From Croceicoccus gelatinilyticus (GTDB lineage Bacteria > Pseudomonadota > Alphaproteobacteria > Sphingomonadales > Sphingomonadaceae), in the NCBI RefSeq assembly GCF_018398395.1, contig NZ_JAHCBF010000003.1, positions 124,001 through 188,000 of the forward strand: 64,000 nucleotides of DNA, given 5' to 3'. Below the pieces are notes generated by a model, which was not told the origin of the DNA, did no database searches, and worked only from the letters and a program-made list of their open reading frames with translations. Of the stretch, positions 38,684 to 47,230 are shown piece after piece; position 1 is the stretch's first letter, and each line of letters starts with the position of its first letter. The translations under genes were made by a program, and so were the position numbers.

Positions 38684-39232
38684 ATGGCCGAACCGGAAAA
38701 TCGCGGCCGCACCGCGCGCTTTGTGCTGCGCGATCGCACGCGTGAAGAGCACGAGGCGACAGAGGCCGCCTTTGCGCCGTTCGACCTTGAGAATATCGAC
38801 CATTACCGCGCTTTCCTGACCGCGCACGCCATGGCGTTGCCGCGGCTTGAACTGCGGGTCACCGGCCTTGGCTGGCAAAGTTGGCATCCGCGCTATCCGC
38901 GGCTTGCCGACGATCTTGCCGCGCTGCGCATTCCGCTGCCTGCGCCGATGATCGCGTTCTCCGTCACGCCGGTCACCGCATGGGGCGTGCAATACGTGCT
39001 GGAAGGATCGCGTCTGGGCGGCAAGGTCCTGTCCGACATGCTGCCTTCCGGCACGCCGCGCCGCTATCTCTCGCCCGACCCAGACATGGGTCGCAACTGG
39101 CAGTCGTTCTGCGCAGCATTCGACGATGCCTGCACGGGCGCTGACTGGCTGGACGAAGTTACCGACGCAGCTATAGAGACCTTCCGCGCATTCCGCAGGG
39201 GTGCAGCTGCCATGGCGGAGGACCTTCGTTGA
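38684..39232 (+). CDS. bphO: Biliverdin-producing heme oxygenase
   Basis: 182 residues from ATG 38684. An earlier in-frame ATG at 38603 adds 27 residues but has no ribosome binding site. The proximal heme ligand His is in TREEHEATEAAF, and the distal helix is represented by TAWGVQYVLEGSRLGGKVLSDML, matching bacterial BphO. It cleaves heme to biliverdin IX-alpha, the chromophore needed by the bacteriophytochrome whose start codon overlaps its stop (TTGA). The close coupling argues for matched production of chromophore and apoprotein. Confidence 0.9.
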   Translation: MAEPENRGRTARFVLRDRTREEHEATEAAFAPFDLENIDHYRAFLTAHAMALPRLELRVTGLGWQSWHPRYPRLADDLAALRIPLPAPMIAFSVTPVTAWGVQYVLEGSRLGGKVLSDMLPSGTPRRYLSPDPDMGRNWQSFCAAFDDACTGADWLDEVTDAAIETFRAFRRGAAAMAEDLR

Positions 39233-41796
39233 ACCGACCCGAGACGGGCATGGACGCGGTTGATCTTACCAACTGCGATCGTGAGCCGATTCATATCCTG
39301 GGCAATATCCAGCCCATCGGCTTTCTGATCGCGGTAGGCGCAGACTGGATCATCCAGCGCGCCGCCAATACGGAGCCTTACCTCGGGATCGAGCCGATCG
39401 GCCTGCTGGGCCGTCCGCTGCACGACATCTTCCTGCCGCACGCCCTCAATTCCTTGCGCGCGCGCGCAGGGAACTTGCGCGGCGACGATTCGGTTGAGCG
39501 GCTGTTTTCCGTGAAGCTGATTTCCGACGCCAAGGCGTTCGACGTCGCTCTCCATTTCTCGGGCCGTTCGATCGTGATCGAGTGTGAGCCCGCACGTGGT
39601 GACGAGATCGAGGTGTCCTCGCTCGTGCGCAGCATGATCACGCGGATCCAGTCGACCGAGACGATCCAGAACATCTTGCGCGAAGGTGCGCGGCAGGTCC
39701 GCCTGCTGACCGGGTTCGACCGCGTGATGGTCTATCGCTTTGGCCAGACCGGATCGGGCGAAGTCGTGGCAGAAGCGCTCGAACCGGGGATCGACAGCTT
39801 CCTCGGCCTGAACTTTCCCGCGTCCGACATCCCGAAACAGGCACGCCAGCTTTACCTGCGCAACGTCTTCCGCATCATCGCTGACGTTAATGACGAGCCC
39901 AAGCCGATCGAACCGGTCTCCCAGACTGAGCCGCTCGACCTCTCGCTCTCTCTGTTCCGCGCAGTTTCGCCGATCCACGTCGAATACCTGAAGAACATGG
40001 GCGTGCGCGCCTCGCTGTCGATCTCGATCATCATCGATGGCAAGCTGTGGGGCCTGTTCGCATGCCACCACTATAGCCCGCGCCTGCCCAGCTTTGCCGA
40101 ACGAAGCGCTGCCGAATTGTTCGGGCAGATGTTCTCGCTCGTCCTCGAAAGCCGCCTGCGTTCGGAAATGAACGCCTACGAAGAAAAGGCCCGCCGCGTG
40201 GCGGACCGCCTCATGGCTGCCGCGGCGCAGGATACCGACAAGCTGACCGACGCGCAGTGGATGGGCGATCTCGTCATGGACGCGATCCCCGCCGATGGCG
40301 TTGGCGTCTTTGTCGAAGACAATGTCTCCCTCAGCGGCCTGGCTCCGAACGAGGAACAGTTCCGCCGCCTTGCCAATGTACTTAACCGGGGCGAGGCGAG
40401 CCAGATCTTCACGACCAATCGCATCTCCGAAATCCTGCCCGAGGCGGAGGAATACAGTTCCAAGGCCGCAGGTCTGCTGGCCGTACCGATTTCGCGCCGC
40501 CCGCGTGACTATGTCGTCCTTTTCCGGGCAGAACGCCTGCGCTCCGTGCGTTGGGCCGGTAATCAGGAAAAGGAAATCGAGTATGGGCCGAACGGCGCGC
40601 GCCTAACCCCGCGCAAAAGCTTCGAGGAATGGTCCGAACTCGTCCGAGGCGAAGCGGCCCCGTTTACCGACGCGGAAATGCGCGTGGCCGATGCCCTGCG
40701 CTCGACCCTGCTGGAAGTCGTGCTGCGCCTGACCGAAGCGGCCAGCGAGGATCGCCGCCGCGCGAGTGAGCAGCAAAAGCTGCTGATCAGCGAGTTGAAC
40801 CACCGCGTTCGCAACATCCTCGCACTCATCCGCGCGCTTGTCGGGCAGACGAGCCGCGAGGCGGACGATGTCGGCGCGTTCATCAATACTCTCGATTCGC
40901 GCATCCAGTCGCTTGCCCGCGCGCACGATCAGTTGACTGCCGACCAGTGGGGGCCGGCGCGGCTTGAAGACCTGATCGTCACCGAGGCGAAGGCCTATTT
41001 CGAGGAAGACCGCCAGTCCGTCCGCATGGTGGGCCCCGACGTCGCGATCATGCCCGATGCTTTCACCGTCCTCGCGCTCGTAATTCACGAGCTTGTGACG
41101 AATGCGGCAAAGTACGGCGCACTCAGCGACAGCGGCACGGTCGACGTGACCTGGCAGCTCGCCGAAGACGGTTCGCTCGTCATCGACTGGCGCGAGATGG
41201 GTGGCCCCGCCGTCATGCCGCCCAAGCGGCGCGGTTTCGGTACGACCGTGATCGAGAACTCGATTCCCCACGAACTGGGGGGCGAGGCGCAGACCCATTA
41301 CAAGACCGCCGGGTTCGAGGGACACTTCTCGATCCCCGCCCGTTACGTTGCGGCGTCGCGCGGCAAGGAAGTGCACAAGGCCGTGCCGGCCAACAAGTCT
41401 GGAGGCGAAGCGCTGATCACCGGAAAGCACGTGCTGTTGGTCGAAGACAGCGCACTGATCGCGCTGGACGCCGAAGATTCGCTGCGCGAACTGGGTGCTG
41501 GCGAGGTCTATCTGGCGGCCAGCAATGGCAATGCGGCCAAGGTCCTGCAAGAGCGGCAGATCGATCTCGCCGTCCTCGACTTCAATCTCGGGCGCGAGAA
41601 TTCATCACCTACGGCTGAGAAGCTTCTGAACGCGGGCATCCCCTTCATCTTCGCATCCGGTTACGGCGGCGAGGAAGTGATGCCCGAGAAGTTCCAGCAC
41701 GTCCCGATGATCGTGAAGCCTTACGGCACCGAACAGATGGGTCAGGCGCTGGCCGAACTAGCGGTACAGCGCAATCCCGAGGCCGGGTCAGACTGA
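39229..41796 (+). CDS. bphP: Bacteriophytochrome HWE histidine kinase with C-terminal receiver
   Basis: 855 residues from TTG 39229, whose ribosome binding site GGAGGA is 6 bases away; ATG 39250 would drop seven residues. Domains in order: PAS with chromophore Cys 16 (LTNCDREPIHILG), GAF with FPASDIPKQAR at about 196-206 and HYSP, PHY with the PRKSFEEWSE tongue, HWE kinase with phospho-His 525 (ELNHRVRNIL), an HWE-type ATPase (HELVTNAAKYGAL, IDWREMGGP, GFGTTVIE) and a receiver with phospho-Asp 784 (LAVLDFNLG). It senses red/far-red light with biliverdin supplied by BphO. HWE kinases often feed the general stress response. Confidence 0.96.
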   Translation: MNRPETGMDAVDLTNCDREPIHILGNIQPIGFLIAVGADWIIQRAANTEPYLGIEPIGLLGRPLHDIFLPHALNSLRARAGNLRGDDSVERLFSVKLISDAKAFDVALHFSGRSIVIECEPARGDEIEVSSLVRSMITRIQSTETIQNILREGARQVRLLTGFDRVMVYRFGQTGSGEVVAEALEPGIDSFLGLNFPASDIPKQARQLYLRNVFRIIADVNDEPKPIEPVSQTEPLDLSLSLFRAVSPIHVEYLKNMGVRASLSISIIIDGKLWGLFACHHYSPRLPSFAERSAAELFGQMFSLVLESRLRSEMNAYEEKARRVADRLMAAAAQDTDKLTDAQWMGDLVMDAIPADGVGVFVEDNVSLSGLAPNEEQFRRLANVLNRGEASQIFTTNRISEILPEAEEYSSKAAGLLAVPISRRPRDYVVLFRAERLRSVRWAGNQEKEIEYGPNGARLTPRKSFEEWSELVRGEAAPFTDAEMRVADALRSTLLEVVLRLTEAASEDRRRASEQQKLLISELNHRVRNILALIRALVGQTSREADDVGAFINTLDSRIQSLARAHDQLTADQWGPARLEDLIVTEAKAYFEEDRQSVRMVGPDVAIMPDAFTVLALVIHELVTNAAKYGALSDSGTVDVTWQLAEDGSLVIDWREMGGPAVMPPKRRGFGTTVIENSIPHELGGEAQTHYKTAGFEGHFSIPARYVAASRGKEVHKAVPANKSGGEALITGKHVLLVEDSALIALDAEDSLRELGAGEVYLAASNGNAAKVLQERQIDLAVLDFNLGRENSSPTAEKLLNAGIPFIFASGYGGEEVMPEKFQHVPMIVKPYGTEQMGQALAELAVQRNPEAGSD

Positions 41797-42777
41797 CGGC
41801 ATCTGCTGGCTGGCGCAGTGAAAGCTGCCGCCACCGGCCAGAACCGCCCGAGCCGGTATGCCGATCGCGCGGCGGTCTGGAAACAGCGCGTCGACCGCCG
41901 CGACACCGTCCGCATCGTGTACCGTGCCGTAAGTTGGCACGACGACAAGGTGGGTGGTGATCGCAAAGTTCATGTAGCTTGCCGGCTCGATGAAATCGCC
42001 CGAAGTGACGAGCCCCGGTGAAGGCACGTCGACCACTTTCAGCCCCGCCGCCATGGCCCTGTCGCGCGCATCGGCATAGATCGCGCGGTTGGCATCGTCG
42101 GGGCCTGTCGGCACTGGAAGCGCGAGCGTGCCTTCGGCCACGAAGCGGGCGAGATTGTCGACATGGCCGTCGGTGTGATCGTTGAGCAGCCCGTCGCGCA
42201 GCCAGACCACGCGGTCCATGCCTAGATCGGCAGCAAGCCTGCCCTCGATATCCTCACGCGACATCTGCGGATTGCGATTGGGGTTCAGCAGGCACTGTTC
42301 GGTCGTGACGACCAGCCCGGTGCCATCCCCATCGATCGCCCCGCCTTCGAGTATCCAGTCGGCGGTTTCCAGCGGCAGTCCGGCGTCACGCGCCAGTTCC
42401 GCGCCGACGGTCTGGTCGCCGTCCATCAGGTACTTGCCGCCCCAGCCGTTGAATCCGAACCGGCGCGCCGAAAGATTGCCTGCGCCGTCGGACAGTACCA
42501 GCGGGCCGGTATCGCGCAGCCAGACATCGCCATAGACCCGCCGCTCCAGCTTGACCGCCGCGCTCGTCAACTGGCGCGCACGCATCTCGTTAGCGCCGTC
42601 GCGGACCAGCAGGCGCACTTCCTGCCCCGTTTCGGCCACCGCATTGGCGAAAGCGGCGATTTCCTCCTGGGCCTGGTCGATTACGCCGGACCATTCGGCA
42701 GGGTCGTGCGGAAAGCCGATCCAGATCCAGTCCTGCGCGTGCCATTCGGGCGGCATCCGCCAAGGTGTATCGGTCAT
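41788..42777 (-). CDS. aguA: Agmatine deiminase (peptidyl-arginine deiminase family)
   Basis: 329 residues from ATG 42777. Family features: MPPEWHAQDWIWIGFPHD, VWLRDTGPLVLSDGAG, FGFNGWGGKY, LEGGAIDGDGTGLVVTTEQCLLNPNRNP, DGLLNDHTDGHVDNLARFV, and the catalytic Cys 321 in GGGSFHCASQQ. The enzyme turns agmatine into N-carbamoylputrescine plus ammonia; the companion amidohydrolase AguB is not in the window. The stop is nine bases inside the end of bphP (tail-to-tail overlap). Confidence 0.92.
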   Translation of the reverse strand: MTDTPWRMPPEWHAQDWIWIGFPHDPAEWSGVIDQAQEEIAAFANAVAETGQEVRLLVRDGANEMRARQLTSAAVKLERRVYGDVWLRDTGPLVLSDGAGNLSARRFGFNGWGGKYLMDGDQTVGAELARDAGLPLETADWILEGGAIDGDGTGLVVTTEQCLLNPNRNPQMSREDIEGRLAADLGMDRVVWLRDGLLNDHTDGHVDNLARFVAEGTLALPVPTGPDDANRAIYADARDRAMAAGLKVVDVPSPGLVTSGDFIEPASYMNFAITTHLVVVPTYGTVHDADGVAAVDALFPDRRAIGIPARAVLAGGGSFHCASQQMPSV

Positions 42778-42908
42778 CTTTCCGCTTTCGGTCCTAGAGT
42801 TTGTGTAAGGCGCGCAGCGGTGCCAGAGGCGGCACGGGCAGGCAATGGCTTCTTCAAGCGCAAACAGGCCGCTCGCCCATGCGTTCCCCATCTGGTAGCC
42901 ATTTGGCC

Positions 42909-43358
42909 ATGATTTCTACGAAGACCCTGATCGCCGCGTGGCTTGCCCTTACTGTCGCCGGTTGCGGCGCGAATCCCACGCCCCAACCGACAGAGACCGC
43001 CCCTGAACCGACGACCGGGCCTGCACCGGCCCCTACCGCGCTGCCAAGCGAATCGCGCTTCCCGCAATCTTTCCGCGCACTAGGCACCGAACCGTTCTGG
43101 GCCGTTCACGTCAGCGAAGGGAAACTTCGCTACATGACTCCCGAAGATCAGGAAGGCCGCCAGATCGACATCCAGCGCGAGCAGACGGAGGGCGACGAAC
43201 TTGCCCTTACCGGCACGCTGGAGGACGAGGCGCTGACGCTTTCCGTTACGGTAGAGCCGTGTTCGGACGGAATGTCGGACCGCAATTACCCCTTCGCCGC
43301 CACTTTGCGGCTGGGCGAGGCCACCCTCAACGGGTGCGCCCGACCCACCGAACCTTGA
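42909..43358 (+). CDS. COG3650-type lipoprotein
   Basis: 149 residues from ATG 42909. Lipoprotein signal MISTKTLIAAWLALTVAGC, then a Pro/Thr-rich linker (NPTPQPTETAPEPTTGPAPAPT) and the conserved core FRALGTEPFWAVHVSEGKLRYMTPE ending CSDGMSDRNYPFAATLRLGEATLNGCA. The FRALGTEPFW and MSD-x-x-YP-(Y/F) motifs plus the paired cysteines match the COG3650 family; no function is established. It likely sits at the outer membrane facing the periplasm. It is divergent from aguA. Confidence 0.83.
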   Translation: MISTKTLIAAWLALTVAGCGANPTPQPTETAPEPTTGPAPAPTALPSESRFPQSFRALGTEPFWAVHVSEGKLRYMTPEDQEGRQIDIQREQTEGDELALTGTLEDEALTLSVTVEPCSDGMSDRNYPFAATLRLGEATLNGCARPTEP

Positions 43359-43360
43359 TG

Positions 43361-43383
43361 TTGCAGCGCACAATAATTTTTGC
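43361..43383. promoter_or_regulatory. TTGCA-NN-GCACAA element downstream of the COG3650 gene
   Basis: TTGCA-GC-GCACAA (43361-43373) followed by TAATTTTTGC. It shares its core and trailing TTTTGC with the element upstream of phaZ at 19039. Function inferred. Confidence 0.3.
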
Positions 43384-43395
43384 CACTTCGCCCTA

Positions 43396-43419
43396 GCGAT
43401 ATGGATAGGGTTATATCGC
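43396..43419. promoter_or_regulatory. Inverted repeat GCGATAT-N10-ATATCGC
   Basis: A perfect 7-bp inverted repeat with a 10-base spacer in the gap before the Cdc48-like gene, 24 bases before the FNR box. It has the size of a dimeric repressor site. No factor can be named. Confidence 0.45.
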
Positions 43420-43443
43420 CCTGACGAATGTCATTAAAAAACA

Positions 43444-43457
43444 TTGATTTAGATCAA
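43444..43457 (+). promoter_or_regulatory. Perfect FNR/FixK-type box
   Basis: TTGAT-TTAG-ATCAA matches the CRP/FNR-superfamily consensus TTGAT-N4-ATCAA exactly. If centred at -41.5 it would place transcription start near 43492. A further palindrome GTTGC-N7-GCAAC (43460-43476) abuts it. Confidence 0.75.
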
Positions 43458-43491
43458 CAGTTGCAATTACTGCAACCTTGTTTTCTCTTTT

Positions 43492-43596
43492 CGCACTTGC
43501 GAGATAGCGCCCGAATCCGCATTCAGGAGGGGCCTTACAGGCATCCTCTCCCAAACTTATACGGCCCGGTCGGTTCTTCCGCCCGGGCCTTTTTTT
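43492..43596 (+). ncRNA. Candidate FNR-controlled small RNA
   Basis: Between the FNR box and a strong terminator there is no credible open reading frame. The predicted transcript of about 105 bases folds into one hairpin (GGAGGGGCCT pairing with AGGC-a-TCCTCT around UAC, 43526-43549), a single-stranded CCCAAACUUAUA linker and the terminator hairpin at 43563-43596. Start is estimated from FNR-box geometry only; no clean -10 is visible (TTTTCT at 43481-43486). Confidence 0.45.
43563..43596 (+). terminator. Strong orphan Rho-independent terminator
   Basis: GGCCCGG-t-CGG pairs with CCG-c-CCGGGCC around TTCTT and is followed by seven T. It lies 205 bases after the COG3650 stop and 103 before the Cdc48-like start. 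Confidence 0.9.
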
Positions 43597-43698
43597 GTCC
43601 GTAATCCGCGCATGCACCGCCCGTGCCGGTTTGCATCCGGCGGAACCACTTCCCATCTCGTCCTTTGACACCGTACCAGGCAGGACGAGGACGAATTC

Positions 43699-46002
43699 AT
43701 GGCCGACGCAGGCGCTGCGATCGAAAACGAGGTCAAGCTGCAGGTCGCAGCCGCAAAGCAGGAGGAATCGGGCCACGGTATCGCCCGCATCCCCCGCACC
43801 GCGATGGCCACACTGGGCATTACCGAAGGCGATGTGATCGAGATCGAGGGCAAGCGCACGACGCCGGCCCGCGCCCTTTTGCCCTACCCTGAAGACGAAG
43901 GGCTGGACGTCATCCGCCTCGACGGGCTTGAGCGCGGTAATGCCGAAGTCGGTTCGGGTGAGCATGTCTGCGTCCGCAAGGCCGAATCGCGCCCCGCCAC
44001 CCGCGTTGTCTTCGCCCCGGCCCAGCGCGAAATGCGCCTGCAAGGCCCGGCAGAGGCGCTGCGCCGCAATTTCTTTGGCCGCCCGCTGACCGCCGGCGAC
44101 CTTGTCGCCACGCGCGGACAGCAGCGCGTGCAGGACATGCCGCCCGAAATCGCACGCATGTTCAACGCGCCCGCCTATGCGCTGACGCAGATTCGCCTTT
44201 CCGTCGTGTCGACCAGCCCCAAGGGCATCGTCCACATCGACGAGAATACCGAAGTCGAGCTGAAGGCCGAGTTCGAGGAACCGCGCGATGCGCGCGCATC
44301 GGTCAATTACGACGACGTCGGCGGGATGAGCGAGACCATCCAGCAGCTTCGCGAGATGGTCGAATTGCCGCTGCGTTACCCCGAACTCTTCACCCGTCTT
44401 GGCGTCGATCCGCCGAAGGGCGTCCTGCTGCACGGCCCGCCGGGCACCGGCAAGACGCGCCTGGCCCAGGCCGTCGCCAACGAATCGGATGCGAACTTCT
44501 TCCTGATCAACGGTCCCGAGATCATGGGTTCGGCCTATGGCGAATCCGAAAAGCGGCTTCGCGAGGTGTTCGAGGAAGCCGAGAAGAACAGCCCCTCGAT
44601 CGTCTTCATCGACGAGATCGATTCGATCGCGCCCAAGCGCCAGAACGTGCAGGGCGAGGCGGAAAAGCGCCTTGTCGCACAGCTGCTGACGCTGATGGAC
44701 GGGCTTCAGGCGCGCTCCAACCTCGTCGTCATCGCGGCCACCAACCGGCCCGACGCGATTGACGAGGCGCTGCGCCGTCCGGGCCGCTTCGACCGCGAGA
44801 TCATCGTCGGCGTGCCGGACGAGAAGGGTCGCAAGGAAATCCTCGCCATCCACACCCGCGGCATGCCGCTGGACGATGACGTCGACCTCAAGGAACTGGC
44901 CCGAACGACGCATGGTTTCGTCGGTGCAGACCTTGCCGCTTTGGCACGTGAAGCCGCGATCGACGCGGTGCGCCGGATCATGCCGCGCATCGATCTCGAC
45001 GCCCGCACGATCCCGCCCGAAGTTCTCGACGATCTGAAGGTCGTTCGCGACGACTTCATCTCGGCATCAAAGCGCATCCAGCCCAGCGCCATGCGCGAAG
45101 TCATGGTGCAGGCCCCGTCGGTCGGCTGGTCCGACATCGGCGGGCTCGACGATGCGACCGAAATGCTGCGTGAAGGCGTGGAACTGCCGCTGAAGAACCC
45201 CGATGCGTTCAAGCGGCTCGGCATCCGTCCGGCCAAGGGCTTCCTGCTCTATGGTCCGCCGGGCACCGGCAAGACCCTGCTGGCCAAGGCCGTCGCCAAG
45301 GAAGCAGAGGCGAACTTCATCTCGATGAAGTCGTCCGACCTGCTTTCGAAGTGGTACGGCGAGAGCGAACAGCAGATTTCCAAGCTCTTCGCCCGCGCCC
45401 GCCAGGTCGCGCCATGCGTCGTCTTCATCGACGAGATCGACAGCCTTGTCCCGGCCCGTGGGTCCAGTGGCAACGAGCCGCAGGTCACCGCGCGTGTGGT
45501 CAACACGATCCTTGCCGAAATGGACGGACTGGAAGAACTGCAGTCGATCGTCGTGATCGGGGCCACCAACCGGCCCACGCTGGTCGACCCTGCGCTGCTG
45601 CGTCCGGGGCGTTTCGACGAACTGGTATATGTTGGCGCGCCGAACGAGCCGGGCCGTCATCACATCCTAAAGATCCACACGTCCGCGATGCCGCTGGCCG
45701 AAGACGTGGATCTGGCCGCCATCGCCAAGCATACAGAGCGCTACACCGGCGCGGACCTTGAAGACGTGGTGCGCCGCGCGGGCCTTAACGCCATCCGGCG
45801 CGAGGGATCGAAGGTGTCGTCCGTCAACAAGGCCGATTTCGAAGACGCGCTGAAGGATTCGCGCCCCACGGTGACCGACCGGATGGAGAGCGAGTACGCC
45901 AAGATGCGCGGCGAGTTGAAACGCCGCGCGGCAGAAGTGAACCCGATCGGGTTCGTTACGCCGGGGATGCTGAGTTCGACCCGCGACAACAAGCACGAAT
46001 AA
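43699..46002 (+). CDS. Cdc48/p97-like double AAA ATPase
   Basis: 767 residues. An N-terminal Cdc48 N-domain ([28 protein letters not shown], residues 25-190) is followed by two AAA modules, each with Walker A GPPGTGKT and Walker B VFIDEIDS. The first has [29 protein letters not shown] and the second [29 protein letters not shown], with arginine-finger regions [10 protein letters not shown] and [10 protein letters not shown]. This is the archaeal VAT/eukaryotic Cdc48 architecture, a protein unfoldase. Bacterial members exist in scattered lineages. The C-terminus (SSTRDNKHE) lacks the HbYX proteasome motif. Ribosome binding site GACGAGGACG. Preceded by an orphan terminator, so it has its own promoter. 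Confidence 0.95.
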   Translation: MADAGAAIENEVKLQVAAAKQEESGHGIARIPRTAMATLGITEGDVIEIEGKRTTPARALLPYPEDEGLDVIRLDGLERGNAEVGSGEHVCVRKAESRPATRVVFAPAQREMRLQGPAEALRRNFFGRPLTAGDLVATRGQQRVQDMPPEIARMFNAPAYALTQIRLSVVSTSPKGIVHIDENTEVELKAEFEEPRDARASVNYDDVGGMSETIQQLREMVELPLRYPELFTRLGVDPPKGVLLHGPPGTGKTRLAQAVANESDANFFLINGPEIMGSAYGESEKRLREVFEEAEKNSPSIVFIDEIDSIAPKRQNVQGEAEKRLVAQLLTLMDGLQARSNLVVIAATNRPDAIDEALRRPGRFDREIIVGVPDEKGRKEILAIHTRGMPLDDDVDLKELARTTHGFVGADLAALAREAAIDAVRRIMPRIDLDARTIPPEVLDDLKVVRDDFISASKRIQPSAMREVMVQAPSVGWSDIGGLDDATEMLREGVELPLKNPDAFKRLGIRPAKGFLLYGPPGTGKTLLAKAVAKEAEANFISMKSSDLLSKWYGESEQQISKLFARARQVAPCVVFIDEIDSLVPARGSSGNEPQVTARVVNTILAEMDGLEELQSIVVIGATNRPTLVDPALLRPGRFDELVYVGAPNEPGRHHILKIHTSAMPLAEDVDLAAIAKHTERYTGADLEDVVRRAGLNAIRREGSKVSSVNKADFEDALKDSRPTVTDRMESEYAKMRGELKRRAAEVNPIGFVTPGMLSSTRDNKHE

Positions 46003-46004
46003 GC

Positions 46005-46034
46005 AAAAGGCCCGCCATCACGGCGGGCCTTTTT
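46005..46034. terminator. Bidirectional terminator between the Cdc48-like gene and mscS
   Basis: AAAAGGCCCGCC and GGCGGGCCTTTTT around ATCAC; A and T runs on both sides let it serve both convergent genes. Confidence 0.92.
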
Positions 46035-46056
46035 ATATCTGCCCTGTTTATTTGGA

Positions 46057-47157
46057 TCAGCCCTGCGAAAGGGCCGGTGCTCCTTCGATCCGCACCGGCT
46101 CTGTCGCGCGCAGACGCTGGCTGGCGATGGCATCGGGCATTTCACGGCGCAGCCAGTCCATCATCGTCTCGCGAATGGCGACACGCAGGTCCCAAAGCTC
46201 CTGCGCTCCTGTGGAACTGACCAGCAAACGCACTTCCATCGCGTGTGGCTTGAGGTCGGTGACCTGCACGTTCTGCACGCGCCCGTCGAAAAGCTCATGT
46301 TCAGCGATCTGGCGCTCGAACTCCGCACGGATCGGGGCGACGTCAGTGGCCGGATCGACGTAGAGCATGATTGAGCCGAGAAGCTGCGAGCCGCGCTTGG
46401 TCCAGTTCTGAAAAGTCTCTTCAAGGAACTTCGTCGTGGGCACGACAAGGCGGCGTTCGTCCCAGATCTTCACGACCACGTAAGTCGTCTTGATATCCTC
46501 GATCCGGCCCCATTCACCATCCACGATCACGACATCGTCGATCGCGATCGGTTCGGTGACGGCCATCTGCATACCCGCAATCAGGGACTTGAGCGCAGGC
46601 TGAGCCGCTGCACCGACGGCAAGGCCGGCAAGACCCGCAGACGCCATCAACGTCACGCCAATATCGCGAACGCCGGGGATGGAGAGCAACATCAGGCCCA
46701 CGGTCACGAAGATGATCACTGCCGTGCCTATGCGAGAGAAAATCGCCAGACGGGTCCGCTTGCGCCGCGCGCGCTGGTTGTCGGCCACGGTGATATCGGC
46801 CCGGATCGTCATCGCGTGAATGAAGGCGTGCAGAACGGCAAGCGCGATCCAGCCCACCAGCGCGGGCATGACGAAGCCTGCCACCCGCTCCCACACCTTT
46901 TCCAGCAACGGGATTTCCCGTGCCGCAAGAACGAGACCCAGCGCGATCAGGGCATAGCGCGATGGCCGCGCCAGTTTGCGGACCAGCAGGTCATCGGTAC
47001 TGCTGTCGCTGCCCTTGGCGAACTTGCGCAATATCCTGAAAATGATCCGGTGAATGACGAGCGCAACCAGGATCGCAAGGGCGGCAGCACCCAGCGCGAT
47101 TGCCGTGTTGATCATCCATGGAGGGGTTTCGGCGAGCAGGTCCTGAATCGCTTGCAT
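46057..47157 (-). CDS. MscS-family mechanosensitive channel
   Basis: 366 residues from ATG 47157; a TTG at 47193 would add 12 residues. Four or five membrane helices precede the MscS beta and pore regions: SAGLAGLAVGAAAQPALKSLIAGMQMAVTEPIAIDDVVIVDGEWGRIEDIKTTYVVVKIWDERRLVVPTTKFLEETFQNWT is the canonical pore helix and beta domain, followed by the alpha/beta C-terminus (VTDLKPHAMEVRLLVSS). Such channels open under membrane tension to release solutes at hypo-osmotic shock. It is downstream of the CHASE3 kinase on the same strand. Confidence 0.93.
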   Translation of the reverse strand: MQAIQDLLAETPPWMINTAIALGAAALAILVALVIHRIIFRILRKFAKGSDSSTDDLLVRKLARPSRYALIALGLVLAAREIPLLEKVWERVAGFVMPALVGWIALAVLHAFIHAMTIRADITVADNQRARRKRTRLAIFSRIGTAVIIFVTVGLMLLSIPGVRDIGVTLMASAGLAGLAVGAAAQPALKSLIAGMQMAVTEPIAIDDVVIVDGEWGRIEDIKTTYVVVKIWDERRLVVPTTKFLEETFQNWTKRGSQLLGSIMLYVDPATDVAPIRAEFERQIAEHELFDGRVQNVQVTDLKPHAMEVRLLVSSTGAQELWDLRVAIRETMMDWLRREMPDAIASQRLRATEPVRIEGAPALSQG

Positions 47158-47171
47158 GCGATCGAACCTAG

Positions 47172-47187
47172 GTTGCTGCACTGCAAC
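47172..47187. promoter_or_regulatory. GTTGC-N6-GCAAC inverted repeat upstream of mscS
   Basis: GTTGC-TGCACT-GCAAC lies 15 bases before the chosen mscS start. It resembles the 43460-43476 repeat, with one base less spacing. Factor unknown. Confidence 0.3.
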
Positions 47188-47230
47188 ATTCAACGCCCCC
47201 TGACGCGAAAGGCAGGCAATCGGACGCGGT

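Noticed and set aside
43428..43604. 58-codon plus-strand frame (MSLKNIDLDQQ...) over the FNR box and terminator
   Set aside because: No ribosome binding site; it covers an operator and reads through a strong terminator. A structured RNA explains the region better.
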